Shown: positions 7,923 to 17,446, counted from the stretch's first letter. The stretch is 53,444 nt of DNA from Candidatus Micrarchaeota archaeon CG10_big_fil_rev_8_21_14_0_10_45_29 (GCA_002778455.1 PFCD01000001.1:1-53444); one strand, 5' to 3'. Program-made: numbers and translations. Notes: generated by a model from the letters alone, not told the origin.

Positions 7923-9977
7923 ATGCGACCGGTATATTATCTTATCCTTGGCTTGTTTTTCCTCTGCACAATGCAGGGTGTATTTGCTCTAAACGAATAT
8001 TTGTATGAAAATGAGGATGCCTCCAGCGTGAGCCAGCAAGCTCTCTCAACAGGCGGGGGCGCGGAGCATATCCTCTATTCCCTTGACGGCGTGCCTACAA
8101 TGATAACGGCGGACGGCGTGCCTGTGCAGGACGAGGGGGAAATAAAGGCATTATTGCAAAAGCATTACTCAAACGCGCTGATGCCCTCTGAGGCAGAATG
8201 GGCGGAAGTAAAGGCATTGGCGCTGAAATTCAATGATTCACGAAACACCTTTATGTCCCGTTACGGCAGAGGGGCGGAGGAGCTGTGCCTGCAATACACC
8301 GGGCTTGCACTGCGCCCATGCGATAATTTGCAATCATGCACAGAAACCGCAAGCATGGTATGCGCCCTTGGCGCACCGGGCTGTTATTCTGAGGTGCTGG
8401 CTCCCCTCTATGTCGAATATATGGAGCAGGTAAGGGCTTTAAACGAGAATTCAGGCACCCTTTTCTCTGCAATAAGCGGTTTTTCATCAGGCAATTTGGC
8501 CTCCTCTATAGAGAATATGAAAGCAAGCGCTGAGAAGATGCGCTCCGCGCAAAAAATAATAGATAAAAGCACACTGCGCTTCCCTGAAGGCGAATACTGC
8601 GCGGACTGCATTGGCGTCTGCCCATCATCACACTTTGATTATAATGCAATGGATGAGTTTGAGGCAAAGCTTGATGCCATAAAGGCGCGCACAGCCCCGA
8701 TAGCAGAGCTTGGGGCAACCGCCCGCTCAATACATGACAACACTTACTTGCGTGTAAATTACAAAACAGGCACCGCGCTCCTAAAGGTATGGGGCCCGAA
8801 ATGGGGAGAATTTTCAGCCAAAAATGCCGAGCTGAAAAAGAGCGCGGACGAGGCGGCCGTATATTCCTCTGATTCTGCCTTTAAGGCAAGCTATTTGCAA
8901 TTTGACAAGCTATGGACAGGGATGCAAAACCGCATGGCAACACGAAATTTCACGGGTGTGGAAACAGACATGGGCTCTTTGGAATCCCTTGCCAATAAAA
9001 TGGATGCGCTTGCAAAGGAGGCATCTGCCCCCTACACTGCGGCGCTTGATGCAAAAAACGACGCAACAGATGCGATAATATATGCCAGATGGTCTGTAAG
9101 GGAAAACGATGCCGCCTCGGTGGAGGCATACAATGCGTTTGCAAAGCAAAAAAACGGCCTTGATTCAAGCTTCTTGCCCCCTACAAGCAACGCAAAATAC
9201 GCCGAATTTGCAACAGAATACGCCTCTCTTGCAACTGATGTGCGCGCGTTTGCGCACTCGCAAAAGCAAATTAGCGAGGCAATAGGCAACACAGGGGAGG
9301 CATTCGGGCAGACATCAATAAATGCGGTATTTAGCCTAACTGACGCGCTTGCAATTATGCCTGCCTCGCAAAAGGCGCAGGTTGCCCCAATAATTCCGCC
9401 GGCGGCTTTGCTTGCAGTGGATTTGGCAGCCATCTCCCTGGCGCTTGTGGTGTTTGTGCTTGCAATAATAAAATTCAAGCCACTCTTCAAGAAGCGCTCT
9501 GTTTTGGGTGCATGGGTGGCGCTTTTGTTTGTGTTTATCTTTTTGCTTGGCATCGGCTCTGTCGGAATGTTTATAGTAATAGACAATTCCGCGCAATCCG
9601 GCACTTTGGATGATTTTGTTTATATTCTTGAGCACTCGCCCTCCGTGTATACTGCAATAGATGAGGCAGGCGCAAACTCCGCCTCCCTTGAGGCAATGCT
9701 CGCATGCTCTGGCACAATAAAAAGCCAGGCAAAAGCAGAGTGGGAAGGGATTGAGGTTTACACAATGCGCTACTCGGGCAACTCATGCACCCTCTCCGGC
9801 GAGAGAATGAGCTATGACGAGTGCCTTTCGCAAGCAGGCGCCTCCCCGATGTTCCAGCTTCACTATAGTGCAGAGAGCCACAACCCCAAATTCTATACCA
9901 TCTACCAAAAGGTTGCAGACCTTTACGGGGACGCGGCATATTACAACCGCTGTGAAATAGGGGAAGTGCTTCACTAA
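7923..9977 (+). CDS. Secreted/membrane surface protein, paralog of 31596-33014
   Basis: A 684-residue protein. A TATA-like TATTTAAAT near 7892 lies about 30 nt before the ATG at 7923, which starts a good signal peptide (MRPVYYLILGLFFLCTMQG). The N-terminal part has a DGVPV.DEGEI..LL motif, then CLQYTGLALRPCDNLQSC and a cysteine group containing CADCIGVCPSS, then a long helical region. Two membrane helices lie around residues 490-570. The C-terminal 120 residues with four cysteines resemble the extracellular part of the next gene (10095-10694). The N-terminal half resembles the protein at 31596-33014. Function unknown; probably envelope-associated. Confidence 0.75.
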   Translation: MRPVYYLILGLFFLCTMQGVFALNEYLYENEDASSVSQQALSTGGGAEHILYSLDGVPTMITADGVPVQDEGEIKALLQKHYSNALMPSEAEWAEVKALALKFNDSRNTFMSRYGRGAEELCLQYTGLALRPCDNLQSCTETASMVCALGAPGCYSEVLAPLYVEYMEQVRALNENSGTLFSAISGFSSGNLASSIENMKASAEKMRSAQKIIDKSTLRFPEGEYCADCIGVCPSSHFDYNAMDEFEAKLDAIKARTAPIAELGATARSIHDNTYLRVNYKTGTALLKVWGPKWGEFSAKNAELKKSADEAAVYSSDSAFKASYLQFDKLWTGMQNRMATRNFTGVETDMGSLESLANKMDALAKEASAPYTAALDAKNDATDAIIYARWSVRENDAASVEAYNAFAKQKNGLDSSFLPPTSNAKYAEFATEYASLATDVRAFAHSQKQISEAIGNTGEAFGQTSINAVFSLTDALAIMPASQKAQVAPIIPPAALLAVDLAAISLALVVFVLAIIKFKPLFKKRSVLGAWVALLFVFIFLLGIGSVGMFIVIDNSAQSGTLDDFVYILEHSPSVYTAIDEAGANSASLEAMLACSGTIKSQAKAEWEGIEVYTMRYSGNSCTLSGERMSYDECLSQAGASPMFQLHYSAESHNPKFYTIYQKVADLYGDAAYYNRCEIGEVLH

Positions 9978-10094
9978 TTTTTTTATCTTTTTTTATCTTT
10001 ATCTTCTTATTTTATTTTCTTAAGCCCTATTTTTTTACAGCTGATGATTTTTTCAAGTCAATTCTTTTATAAACTTTAAATCCCTTTTTCTTTT

Positions 10095-10694
10095 ATGGAA
10101 AAACATTCAAAAGAGGCATTGCCAAAAAAAAGCGGACTCTCAAAAAACATGAAAATAGGGCTTACTTTGGGCGCATTTGCAGCCGTATTAATTATCGCAT
10201 TCTTTATGCTTTCAGGCGGAGAGGACAATGTGGGGGCATTCACGGATTATCTTTACAACTCCCCTAAAAGCGCAATAATAATGGATTTAAGGGGCTCTCC
10301 CGGCGGGCAGGCAAATTCTAACATTTTGCAATGCGGGGTAAATTTAATTTCAGGCGGATTTTTCGCATCCGAGAATAAGGATTTGCTTGTTTATGCGTGT
10401 GACGAGAAAGGATGCATGGCTGCAAACACCAGCATATCAGATGATGAAACTTCTTCTCTTTCCGGCGAAGCAGCAACTGAAAACAAAACAATTGATGCAT
10501 CAGGCAACAGCACCATGGAAGAAAAAGCAGAGCCGCAATATATCTCATTTGACCAGGCGCTCTATAACATGCGCTCACGCGCCTACTTTCACATATTATA
10601 CGGAGAGGGAAAAAAGGAGTTTTTCCCGAATCATGTGGAAGTTTTTATGAATGAAACAACAGACCCCGCAAACTGCGATTTGAAAATAAGGTAA
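10095..10694 (+). CDS. Single-span membrane protein with shared extracellular domain
   Basis: A 199-residue protein with a lysine-rich cytoplasmic tail (residues 1-20), one membrane helix (about 21-41) and an extracellular domain. That domain aligns by eye with the last 120 residues of the preceding gene: FTDYLYNSPKSA against FVYILEHSPSVY, ILQCG against MLACS, a LLVYACDEKGC/IEVYTMRYSGNSC pair, ISFDQAL against MSYDECL, and a final cysteine. A low-complexity Ser/Glu/Asn insert (about 110-150) is specific to this copy. A TATA-like run near 10070 serves it, so it may be transcribed separately. Function unknown. Confidence 0.65.
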   Translation: MEKHSKEALPKKSGLSKNMKIGLTLGAFAAVLIIAFFMLSGGEDNVGAFTDYLYNSPKSAIIMDLRGSPGGQANSNILQCGVNLISGGFFASENKDLLVYACDEKGCMAANTSISDDETSSLSGEAATENKTIDASGNSTMEEKAEPQYISFDQALYNMRSRAYFHILYGEGKKEFFPNHVEVFMNETTDPANCDLKIR

Positions 10695-10717
10695 TCTTCT
10701 TTTTAAAAAAATATTTT

Positions 10718-10739
10718 GCGCCCAAAAAAGGGCGCTTTT
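10718..10739. terminator. Bidirectional hairpin between convergent genes
   Basis: GCGCCC (10718-10723), loop AAAAAA, GGGCGC (10730-10735), then TTTT. The perfect 6-bp GC stem sits exactly between the convergent ends at 10694 and 10738, with T-rich sequence following on both strands, and so could stop transcription from either side. Confidence 0.65.
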
Positions 10740-11067
10740 ATTGATTTTTCGCCAGTTCCACCGACTTTTCTTCCACTGCCTTTTCTATTTCGCCCATTCT
10801 TTTCTCTGTGAGGGGCAGATTCTTCATAATCTCAAGCTGGGGGGTATCTGAGCATTTGTTGATAAATTCTTTTGCAACCTTGGACAGCTTCTTTTCCCTG
10901 ACTTTCTCATTTTCAAAACACCTGTAAAGTTTTGGATTTAAATCTGTGCCATATACAAATTCCATCAAGGTTCCAACCGCGTTTTTTTGCGCGTCTGGCA
11001 ATTTTAATATGTTCGCCCTTGCAGCATCCTGCATCTTCCCTAATTTCCTTATGCTTTTTACCGCCAT
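10738..11067 (-). CDS. Hypothetical protein, 109 residues
   Basis: Unrecognised small soluble protein, charged and helical, starting MAVKSIRKLGKMQ. The start at 11067 is chosen over an in-frame ATG at 11082 because a Shine-Dalgarno GAGGTG lies 7 nt upstream of it. It ends in a lysine/glutamate-rich helix. It is encoded downstream of aRF1 on the same strand with an intergenic gap of about 100 nt, so co-transcription with the release factor is possible. Confidence 0.6.
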   Translation of the reverse strand: MAVKSIRKLGKMQDAARANILKLPDAQKNAVGTLMEFVYGTDLNPKLYRCFENEKVREKKLSKVAKEFINKCSDTPQLEIMKNLPLTEKRMGEIEKAVEEKSVELAKNQ

Positions 11068-11164
11068 ACCAGTGCACCTCATACTCTTATTGCCTCAAAA
11101 AAGATAAAAAGCAGAGCAACCCCGCAAATTTAAAAATCTCTCACCCAAGAAAATATGCCTTTCC

Positions 11165-12382
11165 CTATTTATACCTCAAAAACGCGCCTATGCCGTAAAA
11201 GCTTTGAAAAAATTGCGCGCCCTCGCTGGTTTCTGTAGATACCATCTCAATTTTTGTGCCGGATGCATCAGCCAATTCTATTAAATTATCCTGCAAATCA
11301 TGCTCGCTTAGCACAATTATCTTCCTTCCATGCGCATCAACTTTTGGCAATTGCTCTCCCGCGCGCAAATTCATATATTTCTCCTCATCATCAATTTTTA
11401 CATGATATCTTTTCCACGCAAGCCCCTCTGATATGAGAAGGGTTGATGCCTGTTTGCTCTCAAGCGCTTTTCTCACATTTGCCTCACCGTAAGTTGCAAG
11501 CCCGCCGGAAACAACTTCCTTGATAAATTTGTCAATTATCTCTTTCTCAACAATTGCCTGCTGATTCTCTATGATTTTGCTTGATTGCGCCATCACTTCC
11601 CTAAGCCCGTGCTCGTCAGTATAGCCCGTATCAAGCACTCCGAGCACCTTTATCTGGTAATTGTATGGCTTCATTTTTGCAAAATCATGCTTTGCAGGGC
11701 CCGGCCCCCCGATTATTACCCCTTTTACAGTATTTACAAAATACCTGTCCATGGCTTCCCCTATTCTTTTGTAATAATATTCTATGCTCTCCTCTATGAG
11801 CCTGGCATATCGCGCCGCAGACTGCCCTCCTTTGCGAATTTTCGCGTGCGCCGTGGAATTGAGCCTTTGCAAAATTTTGATATTAGTGCCCCGCAAAAGC
11901 GCAATAGTGCACTCGCGCCCGTCAAGCACTACAAGCCCGTAAGAATCCTTTATGTCAAGCATCTGCTCAAGCGGCTCCAAAAAAAACTTAGAGTCGCACC
12001 TGTAAGTCTGAATTTTTAGAGGCTCCGGGGGGAAAATAGTAAATAGCTGTATATCTGTTTTTGAGGGGTTGTCCGAGACATTGCCGCAAAATATGGCAAT
12101 TCCGGATTCGGGCGCATTATGCCCGTAAGTTTTGAGATGGTGTATTATTCTCTCAAGCGCATCCATTACGCTCTTTCTTGTGCCCTTTGATTTTATGTTT
12201 GATGCCTGCCCTGCCTCCTCTTTTAATTTGTTTGAGGTTGCATGCACCTGCGCGCCGGATGGCATATACACTGAGATAAGCTCTGTGCCGCTTCCTCTCA
12301 TCTCTTTTAGGTGGTGAAGCTGCTTTTTTAGAAGATACATATTTCTTTTTCGCTCAGCCTCATCCTCTTTTTTTTGCTGCAT
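11165..12382 (-). CDS. prf1: Peptide chain release factor aRF1
   Basis: Archaeal/eukaryal class 1 release factor of 405 residues, the normal length. Domain 1 holds the stop-codon recognition motif NIKS (within ASNIKSKGTR, near residue 61) and YRCDSKF; domain 2 holds the peptidyl-tRNA hydrolysis motif GGQ (RKGGQSAARY, near residue 185). It recognises all three stop codons and releases the nascent chain. A TATA-like GTATATAA and an AAGGTG ribosome binding site precede the ATG. The C-terminus is complete, and no other translation gene is adjacent. Confidence 0.97.
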   Translation of the reverse strand: MQQKKEDEAERKRNMYLLKKQLHHLKEMRGSGTELISVYMPSGAQVHATSNKLKEEAGQASNIKSKGTRKSVMDALERIIHHLKTYGHNAPESGIAIFCGNVSDNPSKTDIQLFTIFPPEPLKIQTYRCDSKFFLEPLEQMLDIKDSYGLVVLDGRECTIALLRGTNIKILQRLNSTAHAKIRKGGQSAARYARLIEESIEYYYKRIGEAMDRYFVNTVKGVIIGGPGPAKHDFAKMKPYNYQIKVLGVLDTGYTDEHGLREVMAQSSKIIENQQAIVEKEIIDKFIKEVVSGGLATYGEANVRKALESKQASTLLISEGLAWKRYHVKIDDEEKYMNLRAGEQLPKVDAHGRKIIVLSEHDLQDNLIELADASGTKIEMVSTETSEGAQFFQSFYGIGAFLRYK

Positions 12383-12437
12383 TAAAATTTCACCTTATAT
12401 ACACTACTTATGAAAATGGCATTTTTTATAATGGTAG

Positions 12438-13007
12438 CTACAGGAAGAATTCGACTTTGCCGGTGCTCATGGAATAATATGCTCCCACTATTTTGAGCTT
12501 TTTCTCATCCATAATTCGCTTTATTATCCTGCTTTTTTTAGGTATTGCTTTTACTGTCTCTTTTACATTATCCACTATGCACTTTGTAACATCATAGCTG
12601 TCTTTCTCTGCCGTCGGAGCAATAGCTTTTACGATGCTGCTTATATGCCCCTCATCGCTCTTTCCTTTGCACCCGCATGTGGCGCCAACCGCGCCGCATC
12701 CCTCATGCCCCATCACAACAAGCAGAGGGGTATGCAAATGCGCCGCACCATACTCAAGCGAGCCTAAGGTAATATCATCATCTGCAAGGTTTCCTGCATT
12801 TTTTACGGTAAATATCTCCCCCAAATTTGCGTCAAATATATAATTTGCAATTATCCTTGAGTCCGCGCACGCAAGCACCGTAACAAAAGGGTGCTGCCCG
12901 GAAATAAGCTCCATCCTTCTTGCGGTGTAATCCTTTTTTGAGGGGGAATTTTTCACAAACCTCCCGTTCCCCTCCTTTAGTTTTTTCAAAGATTCATCAG
13001 AATTCAT
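12438..13007 (-). CDS. Beta-class carbonic anhydrase
   Basis: A 189-residue enzyme interconverting CO2 and bicarbonate. The zinc ligands are visible: Cys47 in ACADSR with the Asp49/Arg51 dyad, then His101 and Cys104 in GHEGCGAVGA. NAGN near residue 70 and the length fit the beta class. The start at 13007 is preferred over a GTG three codons earlier because GAGGTG lies 6 nt upstream of the ATG. It has additional cysteines (TCGC) soon after the second zinc motif. It is probably transcribed alone. Confidence 0.93.
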   Translation of the reverse strand: MNSDESLKKLKEGNGRFVKNSPSKKDYTARRMELISGQHPFVTVLACADSRIIANYIFDANLGEIFTVKNAGNLADDDITLGSLEYGAAHLHTPLLVVMGHEGCGAVGATCGCKGKSDEGHISSIVKAIAPTAEKDSYDVTKCIVDNVKETVKAIPKKSRIIKRIMDEKKLKIVGAYYSMSTGKVEFFL

Positions 13008-13073
13008 AAATGCCACCTCTTTTATGTTTCGGCTTCGAATATATTAACCTTTTTGGGCCGCGGCTGTTTTTTC

Positions 13074-15179
13074 CTATGGTGCCATTTTCCACTCAAGGCA
13101 ACTATTAAGCCCAAGGTCCTGCACCTCTTGCCTTGTGAAAAGATTCTCGTCTGTGAGGTAATAATCTTTTCGTGAATCATTTTTGAGTTTTTGCGGGGAT
13201 TTTGGAGACTTTTTCGGCAATTTGGTATATTGCCCGGTGTAAAAGTTTTCCATTCTTACTATTATCTCTATCTGCCCCTCAAGCCCCATCTTTTCAATCC
13301 ATTCCTTATACTGCGCAAGCTTTCTTCTCGCAGCCTCCTCAATTATAAGATTATTTATTTTCTCAGAGGAAAACTCTTCCCGGTATCCGTCTCCGAAATA
13401 TGTGTAAAGCCTCCCATAAATGTCTTTGGCCGCAGGCATGAGAATAAACTGCGAATCTGATGCCTGTTCAAGCACCCCTGAGTCAATTCCCCTTCTTATC
13501 ACCGCCCGCATCTTCTCCCGGTTGTCAATAAAAGTTTCAAATAAAAATTGCACAAGCGCCCTGTTTCCGCCTGTGCCGTGTTTGGTGGCGCCATTTGCCC
13601 GGTCTTGCAGGAATTCATCAAGCTCATCCACAAGAAACTGAGGCAAATACTCCTTTAGCACATTCACAGTCGTCACCGGCCCGCTTCCCCTGCGTATTTC
13701 TTGCATAAGGTTGCAGAAAAACTTGATGCTTCTTGTGTATTCTGAAAATCCCCCCTTATCATGCTCCAAATCATTTTGCAATATCTGCCAAAACCTCTCA
13801 AAACTTCTGTGTATTTGGTGCGCCGCACTCAAAAATCCGCATTGGTAATGGGGGGAAAATACAATCTGCTTCAAGCCCTCCTCTCCAACAAGATGGGCAA
13901 ATTCAAACTCTGTTAAAAATGCCGCCAAAACTTTCACGTCTCCCTCTTGCCGCGAATCATCGCATACGCATGTCTGGAATGACTTTTTAACTTCATTCAC
14001 TAGCTTTATGTCCTTCCAATTTTGCTCATACCAGAGGCTGTTTTGTGCACTGTCGATAAGCAGGGCGTATTTCCAAACCTTGCACGCCTTTTTATACCAT
14101 CCATTTTCGTTCCCATCCTGATTTTTCTCCCTCATCTGCGCCTTTATTTCTTCCCTTAGCTCGTTCCATGGGGCATATCCCTCGCAGTTTGCGGGGGTTT
14201 GAAGTTTTTCAATAAGCCCCCCTTCCCTATGCGCGATACTCATTATCTCCTCAAGTTCGGCATCACTTGCAGAAAGAAGGTTTCTAAGCTTTACAAACCT
14301 CCCTTTTTCATCAGTTGTTTTTATCCAGTCGGAAAACTTTATGGGCATTTTTTTGCTTCCATCTAGATTATCCTTCTCGCTGACTACCATCAGCCCGCCG
14401 GTAGCCTCATCAAACACGGTGCAAAGCATCCTGTATTTTGTGGTGCCTCCGTGGGCAGTATCGCTAATCTTAAGATGATCTGCATAATCTATATTCCCGA
14501 CAATCCCTGCCAAATGCCTTTTGAAGCTTAAGCGATGCCCTGTTGCCCTCCTCTTTGCCCTGTCAAAATCCCCTTCTCCCCCTTTTGAGCATTCTGCAAA
14601 AATTATGTATGGCGCCTGTGGCAAATTCGCGTGCTGGGCATGCTCAAGAAGGTAAAGTGCGTCTGCAATCTCATTTGCAACCTCAATCCCGGAACTCTCA
14701 TTGCAAAGAACTGATGAGTTGTGTGTGCACTGTATATCCTCATAATCTTTTGGGGTGGTAAGTTTTGCAAAAGTGCCGCCAAGGCTAATTCCATTTTCAA
14801 CAATCCGTTTTCCCCCTCCAAGAAGGTCTGCCCAATTAATATCATCTGAGCCAAGTATTTCCTGCGCGCAAGCCTGGTCCACACTCATGCTTTTGTAATT
14901 TTTTATTCTTGCAGGGTATTGCGCCCTCTCAATTTCCTGCCCTATCTTCTCGTCGCTGCATCCTGATTTTCTTGCCTCTCTCACAAATTCGGCCTGCATT
15001 TTTATGTTTTTTGTCCTATCCTGCTCAAAAATTTCATAAGAAGAATTTAATCCGTTTTTTTGGGCAATCCTCTCAAGAATAGCCGCAACATTGGCGCTGC
15101 GCGCCTCAGGATGCAAAATATCCCTCGCATTAAAAGCATTGCCTGTTTTTCCAATTTTGCGGTTAAATATTTTCCACAT
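13074..15179 (-). CDS. Large hypothetical protein, 701 residues
   Basis: I do not recognise this protein. The start at 15179 (MWKIFNRKIGK) is chosen because a TATA-like TTAAATATA near 15230 and GAGGAGATGAAAGG lie upstream, whereas the longer frame would begin inside the promoter. It has no signal peptide or membrane segment. Residues 210-330 have an alpha/beta look (APYIIFAECSKGGEGDFD, then AGIVGNIDYADHLK and YRMLCTVFDEATGGLMVVS); the rest is helical, with a Lys/Pro-rich stretch (KLPKKSPKSPQKLK) near the C-terminus. Scattered cysteines form no clear metal site. It stands alone. Confidence 0.7.
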   Translation of the reverse strand: MWKIFNRKIGKTGNAFNARDILHPEARSANVAAILERIAQKNGLNSSYEIFEQDRTKNIKMQAEFVREARKSGCSDEKIGQEIERAQYPARIKNYKSMSVDQACAQEILGSDDINWADLLGGGKRIVENGISLGGTFAKLTTPKDYEDIQCTHNSSVLCNESSGIEVANEIADALYLLEHAQHANLPQAPYIIFAECSKGGEGDFDRAKRRATGHRLSFKRHLAGIVGNIDYADHLKISDTAHGGTTKYRMLCTVFDEATGGLMVVSEKDNLDGSKKMPIKFSDWIKTTDEKGRFVKLRNLLSASDAELEEIMSIAHREGGLIEKLQTPANCEGYAPWNELREEIKAQMREKNQDGNENGWYKKACKVWKYALLIDSAQNSLWYEQNWKDIKLVNEVKKSFQTCVCDDSRQEGDVKVLAAFLTEFEFAHLVGEEGLKQIVFSPHYQCGFLSAAHQIHRSFERFWQILQNDLEHDKGGFSEYTRSIKFFCNLMQEIRRGSGPVTTVNVLKEYLPQFLVDELDEFLQDRANGATKHGTGGNRALVQFLFETFIDNREKMRAVIRRGIDSGVLEQASDSQFILMPAAKDIYGRLYTYFGDGYREEFSSEKINNLIIEEAARRKLAQYKEWIEKMGLEGQIEIIVRMENFYTGQYTKLPKKSPKSPQKLKNDSRKDYYLTDENLFTRQEVQDLGLNSCLEWKMAP

Positions 15180-15399
15180 AAATTTGCCCCTTTCATCTCC
15201 TCGTATGTTATAATATATGGATAAACATATATTTAAACCCATCTCTTTTAAACCCCTGCCCCTCCCTGTGCCTGCCATTAACCTTTATTGGGCATGGGAA
15301 CTCTTCAGGCAAAATTTTTGCCTCAAAGCAAAAACCGCCCTTTCACAATTTTCTTCTGGCGGCTAAAGCAATGTAAAATTATTTATGCCTGCCAAACCC

Positions 15400-17133
15400 T
15401 TAAATTCCTTTCCTGCCACCCAATTCTGAAATTTTCACGCCTAAAAATATTATGCACACAAAAAATATCCCGCCAACAAAAATATTTGCAAGCTTATTTT
15501 CCATAATCCCCCTCTCCTCCACCTGCACGCTTATAGGGCTGCTTGAAATCCTTTGCGCAACACGCAGCATCCCCTCCTCCATCGACGCCCCAAGCGAGAG
15601 AACCCCGTATCCTTCGCTTATTGAGCGGTTTTCTCCGGAGGCAGAATATGCTCCATATATTCCCTGCGACTGGTAGGTGCGCCCCCATAAAGTGGAAAAT
15701 TCCTCTTTCATAAGTGCTTTAGTGTAATTTTCAATATCAGGCAAATCCTTTGCACTCTCGGATTCCTGCGTCCCTCTTGCATATGAAATATCATAAATTG
15801 CAGCCAGATATTTCCCTTTTTGCATAGAGGAATTTGCAAGAGAGAGGTGGTGCATGGCATCCGCATCAGGCAAAAAAGAGTTGCCAATTTCTTTTTGCGC
15901 CTGTTCAAGCATATCCTGCGCAAGGGGCGCCAAAGCACTTTGGTTTATTCTCTCCCCCCTCTCCTCTTTTGCCTGCCTTTTTATATAATACGCAGCTTCG
16001 CACCAACCTTTTGCATAATACACCTCGCGCAAAGCCAAATATTTCCCTTCCTGTGAATCCAGCCCATTCTCTATTTTTTTTATTTCATCAAGCTTTTCTT
16101 CTGCCCACGCAACCCTTGCATCCGCACCAGCAACCCACTCAAAATTCTTCTCTGTTGGCTCAACTTCGGGCTGGGAGGCAAGGCACCCTTCCACATCCAA
16201 AATCTCTTTTTGCAAATCCAGCTTTTGCGGCGGAATTGAGAGAAACGCCGCATCAATTTGTGATAAAAATGCGTTGTTGGCAGCAGTATAAGCATAGCCC
16301 ATATCTATTATTTTCCCATTTTTCTCAAATTCCTGCTCAAAATATGATGCATACTCTGCCAAAGCCCCTTCTCTCTGCATTATTATTTTTGCATATAATT
16401 GGGAGTTTATTCCTTTTGCAACTTCGGCAAATTTTGTATCCAGCAAATTCATTTCCCTTCGCGGCAAGTTTGGCGCAATTTCTTTTGCTTCAAGCTCAAA
16501 TTTTTGTGAAAATTTTTCCCCTTCTTTAGAGGTTGCAACATCATATGCCTCTTTTAGCGTCTTTGCCTCAAAAGGCGCAATATCATACTTTTCCCCAAGC
16601 TTTGAGAGCAAAATATTATCATATATTTGCTGTTTTGGAGTAATTATTATGTGCATTCCGCTTCTTGCGCTTGCCTGCGCCTTGTCAATTATTCCTCCCA
16701 CTGCTCCCGCCATTCCCCCAGGCAAAATTTCCCCTGTAATGGCAACATCATGGCGCAATTCTTTTGCCTCAAGCGCGGCAGTTAATGCAACAGCCATGGC
16801 AACCCCCGCAGAAGGGCCGTCCACCGCAGGAGTATTCCCGTCATCAAAGAACGAGAAATACACATCGCATTTTTCCCTCTCCCCCCCTGAAAGCAAAAAC
16901 GCCTGCCTCACAGCCTCCTCTTGCGAGAGCTGAGTGGATATTCCCACAGCAGGGCTTATTTGCGTAAAAACCTTGCCGCTTCCAGGGAGGGTGTGCACAC
17001 TAACATTAAGAAGCCCTCCCTCCTGCCCGCTAACAACCGCAGGCACAGGCACTGTGGCAAATGCCTCCTGGCACGCAAAAGAGAAAGACGCCAAAATAGA
17101 GAGCATAATTGCCGCAAGCATTATTTTTTGCAT
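15400..17133 (-). CDS. Secreted Lon-type (S16) serine protease without ATPase domain
   Basis: A 577-residue protein: signal peptide (MQKIMLAAIMLSILASFSFA), a Lon proteolytic domain at about residues 40-200, a long helical region, and a C-terminal membrane helix with a short basic tail. The Ser-Lys dyad is intact: Ser108 in DGPSAGVAMA and Lys151 in GGIIDKAQAS. There is no AAA domain, so this is not LonA or LonB; the protease faces outside or is anchored there and must act without ATP-driven unfolding. The start at 17133 is preferred over 17157 because a TATA-like ATTATTAAAT lies about 25-30 nt upstream. It may mature or turn over surface proteins. Confidence 0.85.
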   Translation of the reverse strand: MQKIMLAAIMLSILASFSFACQEAFATVPVPAVVSGQEGGLLNVSVHTLPGSGKVFTQISPAVGISTQLSQEEAVRQAFLLSGGEREKCDVYFSFFDDGNTPAVDGPSAGVAMAVALTAALEAKELRHDVAITGEILPGGMAGAVGGIIDKAQASARSGMHIIITPKQQIYDNILLSKLGEKYDIAPFEAKTLKEAYDVATSKEGEKFSQKFELEAKEIAPNLPRREMNLLDTKFAEVAKGINSQLYAKIIMQREGALAEYASYFEQEFEKNGKIIDMGYAYTAANNAFLSQIDAAFLSIPPQKLDLQKEILDVEGCLASQPEVEPTEKNFEWVAGADARVAWAEEKLDEIKKIENGLDSQEGKYLALREVYYAKGWCEAAYYIKRQAKEERGERINQSALAPLAQDMLEQAQKEIGNSFLPDADAMHHLSLANSSMQKGKYLAAIYDISYARGTQESESAKDLPDIENYTKALMKEEFSTLWGRTYQSQGIYGAYSASGENRSISEGYGVLSLGASMEEGMLRVAQRISSSPISVQVEERGIMENKLANIFVGGIFFVCIIFLGVKISELGGRKGI

Positions 17134-17193
17134 ATTTGTAAAATAGGGGTTGTGCATTTAATAATAATCCCCCAAATCCCTCCCTAAACCGCA

Positions 17194-17310
17194 GGGGGGA
17201 CTTGCCGTCCCCCCTTCAGTTTTAGGTTCTCTGAAGTGCTCCGCACTTCTGAACCCCAAGACGCTTCGCGTCTTGTAGGGTTTAATCCTGATTCCCCCCT
17301 GCCGCAAGGC
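17194..17310. repeat. Cluster of perfect short hairpins in an intergenic gap
   Basis: Three perfect hairpins lie in series: GGGGGGAC/GTCCCCCC (17194-17214), GAAGTGC-TCC-GCACTTC (17233-17249) enclosed by GGTTC/GAACC, and AAGACGC-TTC-GCGTCTT (17258-17274) enclosed by CCC/GGG. The reading frame crossing them has no gene-like features. It lies in the 17134-17446 gap between divergent genes and resembles in style the hairpin arrays at 943-1084 and 21929-22062. Confidence 0.65.
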
Positions 17311-17446
17311 AAAATTCCTTCAGGCATTTTTTGCAGAGGTTTTTTTAGGCAAAATGCAGTTTTTTGATTAAAATAAGCTCTTTTTGGCGCAAACTCTCCC
17401 TGCATAGCATTTAAAAATTTCCATCAACAATGTATTTTCGAGTTAT

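Noticed and set aside
17184-17405. Minus-strand frame of 73 codons
   Set aside because: It simply reads through the hairpin cluster; its regularity comes from the inverted repeats.
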